Under the pieces are notes generated by a model. That model saw only the letters and a list, made by a program, of their open reading frames with translations, made no database searches and was not told where the DNA came from. Shown piece after piece: positions 29,211 to 37,693 of a stretch of DNA of 64,000 nucleotides. The DNA comes from a virus. The stretch spans positions 1 to 64,000 of the IMG/VR virus record IMGVR_UViG_3300035698_006802. The stretch is one strand, 5' to 3'. The position numbers and the translations under genes are program-made. Position 1 is the first letter of the stretch. Each line of letters opens with the position of its first letter.

Positions 29211-30726
29211 AAAGCGTGAGGCTCTCGATGATGTTTTCCGAGCTTGAGGTGCCATCGTCAAGGAAGGTCGTACCTTCTGTTGAGATCCAGTAGGTGGGCA
29301 CAGGATCCTTACCGCGTTCAACAGCCATGTCGCGGATTTGCACTCGCCCAGAAGCAGCCAGACGCTTGAGGAGCTTCTTGGTGGCCTTGGGCGTGAGGGC
29401 ATTGGTGCTCGTGAGCTTCGTCCAGGGCTTGTCCTCGATGTAGGGGCCAAGGTTCTGGAAGTCCTCGATGACCTCATCCCTGGTGGGTCCCCAGGTATTT
29501 TCATTCAGGTAGGTGAGGATGCGAAGGGCATCCAGGTAGTCCTGACGGGCTGCACGAAGTGCTGCTCGGACTGCACCCATAAGATTTCCAGCTCGATTTG
29601 GGCTCACTCCCATCTCCTTTGCGATCTGCAGCTTGCTCTCTCCGCGGACCATCATCTTCCAGATGTTGACGTAGCGTTCGGGGTTGCCACCCTTGTAGCG
29701 GCGAATCGCATCCTCGATCTTCGTGCCACCTTCAAGCCAGTAGCAGTCATTGGTCATCCGATCGGTCGCAGAGAAGTCACAGAGCACGAAGATGGAGTCG
29801 GTGTCTTCTTCACCGTGGAGCAGGACTCTCTGATAGTCGGATGCCACCATGGCCTCGGAACCGATACCCCGGACGTTGCCAGCGGCATCTTTTGCCCGCT
29901 CAACAGATGTGCGGGCACCACGCATCACACGGCCGTGTGCATCATGGGAATTCTTGCGGTAGGTCGTATAGGCAGACCGCAGGCACCAGTTCTTCAGCTG
30001 GTAGAGCGTAGGTGCATTTCCGGCTGCCAGGCGGGTGCAGAAAGCATCGCGGTGGATGGCGAGTGTGAGGTAGTTCTGCACACAATCCCACACCTGCCCG
30101 ACCTCGCGCTCCTTGGAGACACCGGGCTCGTACTGGATGGCATCGTAGAGCTTCTTGTGCAGATGTTCACCGCCCCACTTCGATGCGATCCACTCTGCTG
30201 TGACATTGCGGACTGGCTGGAATTCACTGCGGACGAGAGTGGCTGCTGCTACACCCTGCTCGGTCAGTGCCCAGACGGGGCTCTGCCGCCTATTGAACCG
30301 GGTGAACAGGGGCACACTGTTGGTCTTGGGGCGCTTCTTGCCGCCGGTCATGTACTCGACGGAGAAATCCCGATGGATGTACCAGATCCTTCGGTACATG
30401 CTCTCGAACCCATCCCGGTCCATACGACCCCAGAGAGGTACAGGGAGGCTGGCAGGGATGTCGGGGTTGAAGCCTGCAATTCGAAGGATCTCGTCCCGAG
30501 GGGCATCCCGCTTCTTCTGCTTATGCATCACCATAGGGAAATCTACGGGGACTCCGGGGCGGTACCCGGCCTGCTCTGCCATGTAGTAGAGGACAGGCCC
30601 CAAGAGCCGACCACGCAAAACGATCTTAGGTTTTGGTGGTGCTTCCGCTTCTTCTCCTTCAGGAACCAGGTTTTCCAGAGAGTACGGCAGGTCACAGCTA
30701 GGGCTGACACCCTCGAATTCCGCCAT
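29209..30726 (-). CDS. sigma-70-like transcription factor
   Basis: A 505-residue protein; ATG 30726 has GGAGC upstream, while a longer reading would extend through the divergent control region. Residues 205-275 resemble a sigma region 2 core (VWDCVQNYLTLAIHRDAFCT ... LKNWCLRSAYTTYRKNS). Residues 360-400 hold a region-4-like HTH (WKMMVRGESKLQIAKEMGVS followed by PNRAGNLMGAVRAAL). N- and C-terminal parts look like winged helices (SPVWALTEQGVAAATLV, TPKATKKLLKRLAASGRV). I infer an alternative sigma or related factor. It could also be a DNA-binding regulator that shares the HTH only. Confidence 0.55.
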   Translation of the reverse strand: MAEFEGVSPSCDLPYSLENLVPEGEEAEAPPKPKIVLRGRLLGPVLYYMAEQAGYRPGVPVDFPMVMHKQKKRDAPRDEILRIAGFNPDIPASLPVPLWGRMDRDGFESMYRRIWYIHRDFSVEYMTGGKKRPKTNSVPLFTRFNRRQSPVWALTEQGVAAATLVRSEFQPVRNVTAEWIASKWGGEHLHKKLYDAIQYEPGVSKEREVGQVWDCVQNYLTLAIHRDAFCTRLAAGNAPTLYQLKNWCLRSAYTTYRKNSHDAHGRVMRGARTSVERAKDAAGNVRGIGSEAMVASDYQRVLLHGEEDTDSIFVLCDFSATDRMTNDCYWLEGGTKIEDAIRRYKGGNPERYVNIWKMMVRGESKLQIAKEMGVSPNRAGNLMGAVRAALRAARQDYLDALRILTYLNENTWGPTRDEVIEDFQNLGPYIEDKPWTKLTSTNALTPKATKKLLKRLAASGRVQIRDMAVERGKDPVPTYWISTEGTTFLDDGTSSSENIIESLTL

Positions 30727-30868
30727 GTAATGTAGCTCCAAAAAGCCGTTTAAAGCTCGCGAGCGAGCAGGACGACTGTGGACAAGGGGGGTGTGTCGCG
30801 ACGGGGACAAAGAAGGTCAGGACGCGACATCAGGAGTCTATGGGCAGCAATCTCAAAAATCAATCCCT

Positions 30869-30888
30869 GCTCGGTGTTTTTTCTATAG
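30869..30888 (+). promoter_or_regulatory. rightward TCTATA-type promoter element
   Basis: GCTCGGTGTTTTTTCTATAG matches 17 of 20 bases with the element at 61670-61689. The CTATAG lies 38 bp upstream of the ATG at 30926. It occupies the divergent gap between the sigma-like gene and a virion-like gene. Confidence 0.6.
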
Positions 30889-30925
30889 ACCCTGTGTGAG
30901 TGAGACCTCAACCTGAGAGAAATCC

Positions 30926-31861
30926 ATGAATTCCCGATCACAGACCCTCTTTGCGGTGCGGGTGGCATACCGGTACCTCATGAAGATCGCGGGCAGCGAT
31001 CTCGATATGGATATCCAGGCACGGGGGAGAATCCTTGAAGCTGCAGCGGGGCTTCAGAAGTGGTCCCTCTCCCGCAACCCCAGGGTATTCCTGTCAATGG
31101 GCCCTGCTACCTTCCCCGATGCAGATCCCAAGTGGTTCTCCCCTCGGAACGAGGGAGTCTATGATGCAGTGCGGCGAGGGGCCCTGCGTGTTCTCAGAGG
31201 CGGTGGGGGTGCCGGTGCGGGCACTGTGGATGAGGTGGTGCAGCACGCCATCGGTCTGAAAGACGTTTTCGGGTATGCCGGGAAGAACGATGCAAAGAAA
31301 ATCCTGAATGGGACGATGCTCCCCAAGGGTGTGCTGGGAGTTCTCTACAGGGCAGGCACGCAGGTTGCCATAGATGTGAAGAAGCGGAACACCACCGAGA
31401 AGAAAAACCGGGAAGACGGGCACCCCGTCTTGGTCTCCCCAGGTCAGGAGGGGTCTCCCGGAGTGGGGAGGCACAACCGACGCCCAGAAGACTACTACAT
31501 GGATCTGATGAACAATCCGAAGGGGCAACCTTTCAGGGACTGGGCATCCAGGGTCTTGGGTCTGAACACCTCAAGAGAACAGCGCACACCGATGCAGTCC
31601 GTGATGAGCGCGTGGTTCAAAGACCCCGCCATCACAGGAAAGCAGATGGTGAATGCCATCGTGCAGGACGGTGGGAAATCAATCTCGACTGCCATGGCAG
31701 GGAAGCATCGGGATGCTGCACTCGGAATCCTGGCCAAGGCAATGCGGTCGGATTCCCGGATGCAGAACTGGGTCAACACTTTCCTCGACACACAGCTCAT
31801 GAGTGACCGCCGCGCAAAGAAGCTTGCAGACCGCTACCTAGAGACACGAGAAGTGGCCTGA
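30926..31861 (+). CDS. hypothetical protein, possibly virion-associated
   Basis: A 311-residue basic protein, starting MNSRSQTLFAVRVAYRYLM. Mostly helical, with a Gly-rich loop (RGGGGAGAGTVDEV) and a Lys-rich stretch (VKKRNTTEKKNRED). The C-terminal 100 residues are a helical bundle-like region (SVMSAWFKDPAITGKQMVNA ... RRAKKLADRYLE). It stands alone between divergent and unrelated genes and uses the rightward TCTATA-type promoter shared with virion-like genes. No family recognised. Confidence 0.65.
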   Translation: MNSRSQTLFAVRVAYRYLMKIAGSDLDMDIQARGRILEAAAGLQKWSLSRNPRVFLSMGPATFPDADPKWFSPRNEGVYDAVRRGALRVLRGGGGAGAGTVDEVVQHAIGLKDVFGYAGKNDAKKILNGTMLPKGVLGVLYRAGTQVAIDVKKRNTTEKKNREDGHPVLVSPGQEGSPGVGRHNRRPEDYYMDLMNNPKGQPFRDWASRVLGLNTSREQRTPMQSVMSAWFKDPAITGKQMVNAIVQDGGKSISTAMAGKHRDAALGILAKAMRSDSRMQNWVNTFLDTQLMSDRRAKKLADRYLETREVA

Positions 31862-31896
31862 GGGGAGTCCGAGGATCAGTTTGATCCCGACCCTGC

Positions 31897-31925
31897 TTGA
31901 CAGACTCTGCCGCACCCTCTAATTT
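31897..31925 (+). promoter_or_regulatory. strong sigma70-like promoter before the replication region
   Basis: TTGACA (31897-31902), then TAATTT (31920-31925) at 17-bp spacing, or TCTAAT (31918-31923) at 15 bp. The perfect -35 and rightward direction make it the best candidate for early transcription of the replication and recombination genes. A transcript would have a leader of nearly 490 bases before the first convincing gene. Confidence 0.6.
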
Positions 31926-32412
31926 CTTGGGGCTGTCTCCCCTCATTCAGAGGAGAGCCTTCGGGGTCTGTGATGCTTTTGGCCGGTTGTCTGGACTGGA
32001 GCTATCCGACTGAGCAGACCGTCGTTGTCTGGGAAACCAGGGCGGAAGGGAACCACCGCTTGGGACAGTGGACACTAGGAAGTGATCAAACAAAGGCACC
32101 TATTATGGGAGGAGCCCTCACCTGCTTGCAGGAAGGACCCTCGGGAACAACATCGACATGGCCCCCTCGGGGCGAGCTATCAGAGTTGAGTCTCTATCCT
32201 TTAGACCCAGTCCCCCTATTCCTCATCCATTCAGACAGAGAAGAGGATCTATATAGGGGAGAGAAGGAGTCCGAAGGACGACCTAATGAAAAAGTTGAGC
32301 GAAGCGAAACGAACAGTGAACGACAAAGCCACCTACATGAGAACTGATAGTAAGAACGACACCAGAGCTAAACGATAAAGAGTCAATGAGATATCCCCTG
32401 GTAGGGGGATGA
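31926..32412 (+). other. about 490-bp leader without a convincing protein gene
   Basis: This stretch follows the sigma70-like promoter. An open frame with a GTG start at 31970 (125 codons) exists, but it has no ribosome-binding site and ends in an unlikely Ser/Glu/Arg-rich tail. The right end (32260-32400) is clearly more A-rich than the rest of the window (GAAAAAGTTGAGCGAAGCGA). ATCCATTCA (32226-32234) and TGAATGGAT (32409-32417) could pair across it. Options are a structured leader, a small RNA or a replication origin. I cannot decide. Confidence 0.4.
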
Positions 32413-32799
32413 ATGGATCACCGAAGAGGAAGAGGCCAGATCCGCACAGCTGATGAGCTACAAGCCCTATTAGCTGTTCCTCTCTACTACATCCTCGAAG
32501 GATCTGCCCAGGCAGCTTTTCCGGGGTCATCTACACCAGCACCATCTCCATTTGTACAGGTGGTGCGTGTTGGAAGGATTCATCCTCAACACACGGCTGC
32601 ATTCCCCGTCTATGTGAACTGGAGACAGTGGAATGAACTGGTAGTCCCTGTGCTGTCCAACGACAAGTGGGCAAAGGGATCCCTGATGTTCGTGGGCGGC
32701 ATGTACGAGAAGATCGCCTTGATCGGGAAAGACCTGTGGGGGAGAGCAGTGGCAGACGGTTATGGGTCTCCTGATCAGGAGTTCCCCGAATCCTGCTAG
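32413..32799 (+). CDS. hypothetical protein, 128 aa
   Basis: Starts MDHRRGRGQIRTADELQALL at an ATG preceded by GGGGG. The second half is a compact alpha/beta region (FVQVVRVGRIHPQHTAAFPV, GSLMFVGGMYEKIALIG) in which VVRVGRIHP...FPVYV resembles a small beta-barrel. It is the first gene after the leader. Function unknown. Confidence 0.6.
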   Translation: MDHRRGRGQIRTADELQALLAVPLYYILEGSAQAAFPGSSTPAPSPFVQVVRVGRIHPQHTAAFPVYVNWRQWNELVVPVLSNDKWAKGSLMFVGGMYEKIALIGKDLWGRAVADGYGSPDQEFPESC

Positions 32800-32849
32800 G
32801 TGCCTATGCCGAAAAGTGGGGTATATGGCTTCCGAGGCAAGGAGCCTTG

Positions 32850-33044
32850 ATGGCAAGAACACCCCCCAAGCCTGCACCTAAATGTAAGGATGCAGGGAAG
32901 ATCGTCTGGATAGCCTGTCGTGCAAAGAGCGGTTGTCCGGGGCAACAGGCAGCATTGGTGTGGAGAAACAAATCTGGGGGCGGCGGCTACAATGCCCGCT
33001 ACCGCTGTCAGGTCTGTGGTGGTGCATTCCACATCAACACCTGA
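32850..33044 (+). CDS. zinc-ribbon protein, 64 aa
   Basis: ATG 32850 has AAGGAG five bases upstream. It encodes MARTPPKPAPKCKDAGK and ends YRCQVCGGAFHINT. C12, C24 and C30 with the C-terminal CQVC suggest a zinc ribbon, preceded by a Lys/Pro-rich head. It sits just before the holB-like gene. Function unknown. Confidence 0.65.
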   Translation: MARTPPKPAPKCKDAGKIVWIACRAKSGCPGQQAALVWRNKSGGGGYNARYRCQVCGGAFHINT

Positions 33045-33058
33045 GGAGGGCTTCCCCT

Positions 33059-33673
33059 GTGAGCTGCATCATGTTCCATGGCCCCAACGCTCGTGAAATG
33101 GTCCTGAAAAGGGCACATGAGTTGGGTCGCCTTCTTGCGAAGCCCTACGGGGATGACGGCTTGAAGGTGGGTACGTCACGACAGATCGTGGAGATGTTGT
33201 CTGCTGTCCCTGTGGGGGACAAGCTGGGTGTTGTTGTGATCGGCCCCATGGACAAAGCTGCATCGTCCGAAGCAGTCGACGCCCTGCTCAAGACATTGGA
33301 GGAGTTCGATAGCAGATACCTGCAACCTCTCCTGTGGGCAACGGATGCTGCCGCTGTGATTGGGACAGTGAGGTCCCGGTGCCTGGAGGAATGGTGTCCA
33401 CAGGAAGGGAATGTCACCCCGGAAAACCCCTACCTGCCAGCAGCAACAGCTCTGTGTGAGGCTGCACTCCGGCGCAGAGTGTCTTCGGTGATCTCTCTCC
33501 TGAAGGAGAACGAAGGCTCGGAAGACATGATCCTGAGAGCAGCTGCTGAAGTGCTTGCCACGAAACAAGATTGGTCGTTGAAAGCCCGGTTGAAGCTTTG
33601 GGAGAACCTAAGGCCCTACCTGAAAACCCCCCGCCCAAGTAGCCGCATGGCTCTTGCGGCATTCCTGGTGTGA
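33059..33673 (+). CDS. holB: DNA polymerase III delta'-like clamp-loader subunit
   Basis: A 204-residue protein from GTG 33059, with GAGGAGG nine bases upstream. The segment GVVVIGPMDKAASSEAVDAL followed by LKTLEEFDSRYLQPLLWATD and IGTVRSRCLEEWCP has the delta' order (NALLKxLEEP...flL.T..........I.SRC). The P-loop position reads FHGPNAREMVLKRA, lacking GK, as in non-hydrolysing delta'. It is much shorter than bacterial HolB (about 330 residues), so the C-terminal collar is reduced. With delta and DnaX it would load the beta clamp. Confidence 0.75.
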   Translation: MSCIMFHGPNAREMVLKRAHELGRLLAKPYGDDGLKVGTSRQIVEMLSAVPVGDKLGVVVIGPMDKAASSEAVDALLKTLEEFDSRYLQPLLWATDAAAVIGTVRSRCLEEWCPQEGNVTPENPYLPAATALCEAALRRRVSSVISLLKENEGSEDMILRAAAEVLATKQDWSLKARLKLWENLRPYLKTPRPSSRMALAAFLV

Positions 33674-33675
33674 CG

Positions 33676-33885
33676 ATGCCTGTGACAAGCATGACGATTA
33701 AGTGCGGCCCCACCCCGAAGCGGCGTCCGCAGATTGGTGATACAAAGGTAGCCAAGGACGGCACGATCCTGGAGCGCCGGCAGTGCTACGCCTTCGCAGG
33801 TGGTCAGTGGTGTGGGATTGTGCAAAACAGTCGAGACGTTGCAGAGTGGGTACCTAAGGAGTCTCTCTGGCCTTGGGAGGAATAG
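33676..33885 (+). CDS. small hypothetical protein
   Basis: A 69-residue protein; ATG 33676 lies two bases after the previous stop, and an in-frame GTG at 33670 overlapping that stop is an alternative start. It has a basic N-terminus (IKCGPTPKRRPQIGDTKV) and a compact beta-like remainder ending ESLWPWEE. It lies between delta' and delta genes. No family recognised. Confidence 0.55.
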   Translation: MPVTSMTIKCGPTPKRRPQIGDTKVAKDGTILERRQCYAFAGGQWCGIVQNSRDVAEWVPKESLWPWEE

Positions 33886-34908
33886 GTGGCAAAGGCGACT
33901 GTAGGTTGGCACAACCCACCACCTGTGATGGTGATCTCTGGCAACGAGGGTTTCCTTCGAAGGCAACAGCTGTCCAAGGCCCTGACTGCTGCACGGGTTA
34001 CCGGACGCAGGGTTGAAGACATTGAGGATCCCGAGTCTGGTGCAGTATCTGCCATCTTGGATGCAGGGTTCTTCTTGTCCGAGCCGGTTTTGGTTCTCGT
34101 GAGGAACCCCGACAAGATGGACATGAAGGTCGTCCTAGACCACAGTGAGTCGGGCAGTAAGGAGATCTGCCTTGTCCTCTACTATGAGGGCAAAATCCGC
34201 AGCAACTCCGCACTGGGTAAGGCTTTGGAGGCACTGCCCAAGAGGTTCAAGCTCACATTCCTCAAGCCTGACAAGGACCACCTGATCATGGATCGGGCAA
34301 TCAAGTTCGTCTGCACAGAATCCCAACAGCGTGGCAAGCAGATTGGGACTGGCCTTGCGGAGTCTTTGGTGAAAGGGGTTGGGGATGACCTTGGTATTCT
34401 GTACTTCGAGGTCCTGAAGGCAGCTACCTATGCAGATGCAATGGGGTCTCCTGATGTAATTGAACCCCTGCATGTACGGGCAACGGTTGCGAGGAACAAG
34501 GAAGCTGACATCATCCCCATTTCGGATGCAATGGCACGGGGGTCATCCTTGAGGGTTCTTCGGGAGATGCAGAAGGTCAGGGAGAGGTCAATGGTTCCAA
34601 TTCCGAAGTTGACCTCAAATGTTTGTGCTCTGGTTGGAAGCCAAGCTGCCCGTTGGCTTCATGCTGCAATTATCCACAAACAGGGTGGTGACATGAGTGA
34701 GGGTGCTTCTCGATTGGGTGTCACCCCATATGTCTATAGGCAATACATTCTGCCCCCAGCCCAGCTTTGGGGGCATCGTTTCCTGAAGGGGCTCATTAAG
34801 AAATGTGCCCGCGTCGAAATATCCGCTAAAACGGGGCATATCGATCCTTGGATCGAATTGGAATGTGCTCTCGTGTCGTCATGTCAAAACCTGGCTGCAC
34901 GCGGGTAG
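33886..34908 (+). CDS. holA: DNA polymerase III delta-like clamp-loader subunit
   Basis: A 340-residue protein from a GTG immediately after the previous stop. PPPVMVISGNEGFLRRQQLS at the start matches the delta pattern (vyLlxGxexfLxxxxxxxl). AGFFLSEPVLVLVRNPDKM corresponds to the 'slf...rlvvvrn' strand. The C-terminal helical collar (ALVGSQAARWLHAAIIHKQG ... LGVTPYVYRQYILPPAQ) matches HolA's domain III. Delta opens the sliding clamp. The neighbouring delta' and the distant DnaX and clamp genes support the call. Confidence 0.78.
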   Translation: MAKATVGWHNPPPVMVISGNEGFLRRQQLSKALTAARVTGRRVEDIEDPESGAVSAILDAGFFLSEPVLVLVRNPDKMDMKVVLDHSESGSKEICLVLYYEGKIRSNSALGKALEALPKRFKLTFLKPDKDHLIMDRAIKFVCTESQQRGKQIGTGLAESLVKGVGDDLGILYFEVLKAATYADAMGSPDVIEPLHVRATVARNKEADIIPISDAMARGSSLRVLREMQKVRERSMVPIPKLTSNVCALVGSQAARWLHAAIIHKQGGDMSEGASRLGVTPYVYRQYILPPAQLWGHRFLKGLIKKCARVEISAKTGHIDPWIELECALVSSCQNLAARG

Positions 34909-34987
34909 TGTCTTCCCCTCGGGTGTCGGTAGCTTCCCGATAGGCACCCCCTATTGCGAGTCTTCTCCACTCCCCCACCCCATCCGG

Positions 34988-37057
34988 ATGTCTTCAATCA
35001 TGCGTGAGCTGTCGATGTACCCCTCTCCCGCCGATTCTGGTGCCTACACCCCGTCCCAGGTGCCAACCCTTCCCACCAACGAGGTGGAGCAAACGCCCTT
35101 CCCGAACCTGCTGAGCCAATTTGTTTACACCCGCACATACTCCCGGTGGCTGGAGGAAGATGGTCGTCGTGAGACGTGGGCTGAGACAGTCAACCGTTAT
35201 GTGGACTTCCTGACGACCGAGCGTGAGGTTCCAGGGCACATCACGGCACAGATCCGCAGGGCTATTTTGCGTATGAAGGTACTCCCGTCCATGCGGGCTC
35301 TCTGGTCTGCCGGGGATGCCATGTTGAGGGACAACACCTGTGCGTACAATTGTGCGTTCGTGCCTCTGGATTCCCTGCGGTCCTTCGCAGAGCTGCTGTA
35401 CATCCTGATGATGGGCACTGGGATTGGTTACAGCGTCGAGAAGCAGTTCGTGAACAATCTGCCCTGTGTAGCAGAGACCAACGGTGAGGTGCTGGACTAC
35501 GTCGTCCCGGACTCGACCGTGGGGTGGGCAGATTCTCTGTACTACGGGCTGTGCCGATGGTTTGAAGGCTACCAGATTCGGTTCGATTTCAGTCTTGTGA
35601 GAGAGGCAGGTGCCCCCCTCAAGGTCAAGGGTGGGCGTGCCAGTGGTCCCGACCCTCTCCGCAGACTGTTGGAATTCTGTGAGAAGACTATCCTCGCAGC
35701 AGCAGGCAGGAAGCTTCGCCCCATCGAGGCACACGACATCGCCTGCATGATCGGTGAGATCGTCATGGCTGGTGGGGTTCGCCGTGCGGCTCTCATCTCC
35801 ATCAGTGACATCGAAGATGAGGAGATGCGTCACGCAAAGGACTGGAGCCGGGGAGAGTTCCCGACCATCCGCTACATGGCGAACAATTCAGCTTTCTACG
35901 CTGAGCGTCCTGCCCAACAAGTGTTCGAGAGTGAGTGGGATGCCCTCAAGGCGTCGATGTCTGGAGAACGGGGACTGTCGATTGACTCTTGGCATCGCAG
36001 GTCGGATAGGCCAAAAGGTCAGGTTCGACCGAATCCGTGCGGAGAGATCAGCCTGCGGTTCCTCCGGTCTACGGATGGTGTGACAGGTGAGGGCGGGTCT
36101 GGGCAATTTTGCAACCTTTCTGCAGCAATCATGCGACATGACGACACCATCGAGACCTTCTCGGAGAAGGTGCGCCTTGCTGCATGGATTGGGGCTGTCC
36201 AGTCGAGCTTCACCCACTTCCCGTACCTGAGGCCCGGATGGTCACAGACTTGCGAGGAAGACCGCCTTCTGGGCGTCGACATCACAGGGCAGTGCGACAA
36301 TCCGACACTCTCTGGTGATCCCGAGGCGATGCGACACTTCAACAAGGTCGCACTGGATGCAGCAGCCGAAGCAGCGGCATACCTCCAGATCAACATGCCA
36401 GTGGCAGTCACCTGCGGGAAGCCCAGCGGCAACAGCTCCCAGCTTGTGGACTGTGCCAGCGGATTCCACAACAGGTTCTCTCCGTACTACATCCGGCGTG
36501 TTCGCATTGCGTCTACGGATCCCCTGTTCCATCTGGTTCGTGACAGTGGCATCCCTGTCCACAAGGACAACCAGTTCACCGACTGGGCGGATGAAGATTG
36601 CCCCACCTGGGTGGTGGACTTCCCCGTCAAGGCTCCCGTGGATGCAGTGTTCCGGGGCAGTGAGACTGCTCTGGATCAGTGTGATCGGTACCTCCATGTG
36701 CTGAGCACCTGGTGTGGGCGTAGAGGGCACAACCAGTCTGCCACCATCTATGTTCATGAGCATGAGTGGGATGAGGTTGGTGCTTGGGTGTGGAAGCACT
36801 TCGATGAGATCACCGGCCTGTCCTTCCTCCCGTTCGATAACGGGGGCTATGATCTCACCCCCTATGAGGAGATCACTGAGGAGGAGTATCTCGTGTTGGA
36901 GGCAGCAATGCCCAACGTGGACTTCTCGTTGCTTGCGCTCTATGAAAAAGAGGATCGGGGGGAGGGCTCCGTAGAGCTTGCATGTTCCGGTGGCGGGTGC
37001 GAAGTCGATTATGACCGGGAGTCCTTGGAGCAGGGGAAGCTGGAGCTTCCCAGCTAG
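34988..37057 (+). CDS. nrdJ: class II (adenosylcobalamin) ribonucleoside-triphosphate reductase
   Basis: About 690 residues; ATG 34988 or ATG 35000 are both possible starts. The protein matches the monomeric B12-dependent RTPR of Lactobacillus type (about 740 residues). NTCAYNCAFVPLD holds the first redox cysteine, RPNPCGEISLR the thiyl-radical cysteine, FCNLSA its redox partner, and ELACSGGGCEVD is the C-terminal shuttle pair (CX4C). It reduces NTPs to dNTPs without a second subunit or oxygen, provided coenzyme B12 is available. Its stop shares CTAG with the convergent gene. Confidence 0.92.
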   Translation: MSSIMRELSMYPSPADSGAYTPSQVPTLPTNEVEQTPFPNLLSQFVYTRTYSRWLEEDGRRETWAETVNRYVDFLTTEREVPGHITAQIRRAILRMKVLPSMRALWSAGDAMLRDNTCAYNCAFVPLDSLRSFAELLYILMMGTGIGYSVEKQFVNNLPCVAETNGEVLDYVVPDSTVGWADSLYYGLCRWFEGYQIRFDFSLVREAGAPLKVKGGRASGPDPLRRLLEFCEKTILAAAGRKLRPIEAHDIACMIGEIVMAGGVRRAALISISDIEDEEMRHAKDWSRGEFPTIRYMANNSAFYAERPAQQVFESEWDALKASMSGERGLSIDSWHRRSDRPKGQVRPNPCGEISLRFLRSTDGVTGEGGSGQFCNLSAAIMRHDDTIETFSEKVRLAAWIGAVQSSFTHFPYLRPGWSQTCEEDRLLGVDITGQCDNPTLSGDPEAMRHFNKVALDAAAEAAAYLQINMPVAVTCGKPSGNSSQLVDCASGFHNRFSPYYIRRVRIASTDPLFHLVRDSGIPVHKDNQFTDWADEDCPTWVVDFPVKAPVDAVFRGSETALDQCDRYLHVLSTWCGRRGHNQSATIYVHEHEWDEVGAWVWKHFDEITGLSFLPFDNGGYDLTPYEEITEEEYLVLEAAMPNVDFSLLALYEKEDRGEGSVELACSGGGCEVDYDRESLEQGKLELPS

Positions 37058-37488
37058 ACGGCCCGCAGGATGTTGTGGGGGTTGGCATAGACACCCCTCG
37101 GGAAATCCGGGATGTCGGTGATGGTGACGCGCTTCTGGTTGATGCGCGTCACGCGCCCCTGGTACGAACTGCCTCGGAAGGTGAACTCGACGGTGTCCCC
37201 AGACCGGATGCCCTTGGCAGCGAGGATCTCGCGGGGGCTCTGCAGGAAGCCGCCTGTCAGGGGGCGCTGTTGGACCACGGGGGTTGTGGAATCCGCGGGG
37301 CGGCACAGGGTAGGGGGGACGACCCACATAGTGCCCACGGGATGGGCCTTCATGGTGCCACGGGCTTCCAGCTGCTTCACCTTCAGCTTCACCCTGTTGA
37401 CCTTCATGACCTCACCGAGGGTCTGTTCGCCGCGACCCTTACCAAAAAGAACCCTCTGACCGACATGGAAATCACTGATTGTGTGCAC
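37054..37488 (-). CDS. hypothetical protein with two SH3-like repeats
   Basis: A 144-residue protein, the only leftward gene between 31897 and 64000. Two similar halves, VGQRVLFGKGRGEQTLGEVM ... GTMWVVPPTL and SGDTVEFTFRGSSYQGRVTR ... YANPHNILRAV, look like tandem SH3-like barrels, with a spacer containing VQQRPLTGGFLQ. It is preceded by promoter copy G. Function unknown. SH3-like barrels of this sort often bind nucleic acid or ribosomes. Confidence 0.7.
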   Translation of the reverse strand: MHTISDFHVGQRVLFGKGRGEQTLGEVMKVNRVKLKVKQLEARGTMKAHPVGTMWVVPPTLCRPADSTTPVVQQRPLTGGFLQSPREILAAKGIRSGDTVEFTFRGSSYQGRVTRINQKRVTITDIPDFPRGVYANPHNILRAV

Positions 37489-37502
37489 TGTGTGCTCCTT
37501 TG

Positions 37503-37540
37503 TTCACCTCTACTACGCGGAACTCAGGAAGTTGAAACCT
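37503..37540 (-). promoter_or_regulatory. leftward bipartite promoter (site G)
   Basis: The minus strand reads AGGTTTCAA, 12 bases, CGCGTAGTAG, AGGTGAAC, then AGGAG and the start at 37488. It controls an isolated leftward gene inside a rightward region, which is good evidence that the element is a real promoter rather than an operon-internal spacer. Confidence 0.72.
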
Positions 37541-37597
37541 CTTGTGGGATTTTTCTTGGCGGGGGTTCTTATCAGTAGAAAGGTGGTAGTTGGGGGT

Positions 37598-37693
37598 ATG
37601 CAAGACTCCACAACTTGTCAGCCGGAAGACTGGTGTTCTTCCTACCGAGGCAACCTCTGTGGGAGTTTGAGGGGAGATCTGCGAAATGGCTGA
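37598..37693 (+). CDS. possible leader peptide, 31 aa
   Basis: ATG 37598 preceded by GGGGG, giving MQDSTTCQPEDWCSSYRGNL and 11 more residues, ending at a TGA that overlaps the helicase start by 8 bp. Three Cys residues. It may couple translation into the helicase gene. Very short, so uncertain. Confidence 0.3.
   Translation: MQDSTTCQPEDWCSSYRGNLCGSLRGDLRNG

Noticed and set aside
31970-32347. 125-codon rightward gene
   Set aside because: GTG start without a ribosome-binding site, no domain-like pattern, and a tail that reads through the A-rich segment. Kept only as part of the unexplained leader.
36242-37327. Leftward 361-codon frame opposite the ribonucleotide reductase
   Set aside because: The sense strand has all reductase cysteines and motifs. 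The antisense frame has no ribosome site and also overlaps another real gene.
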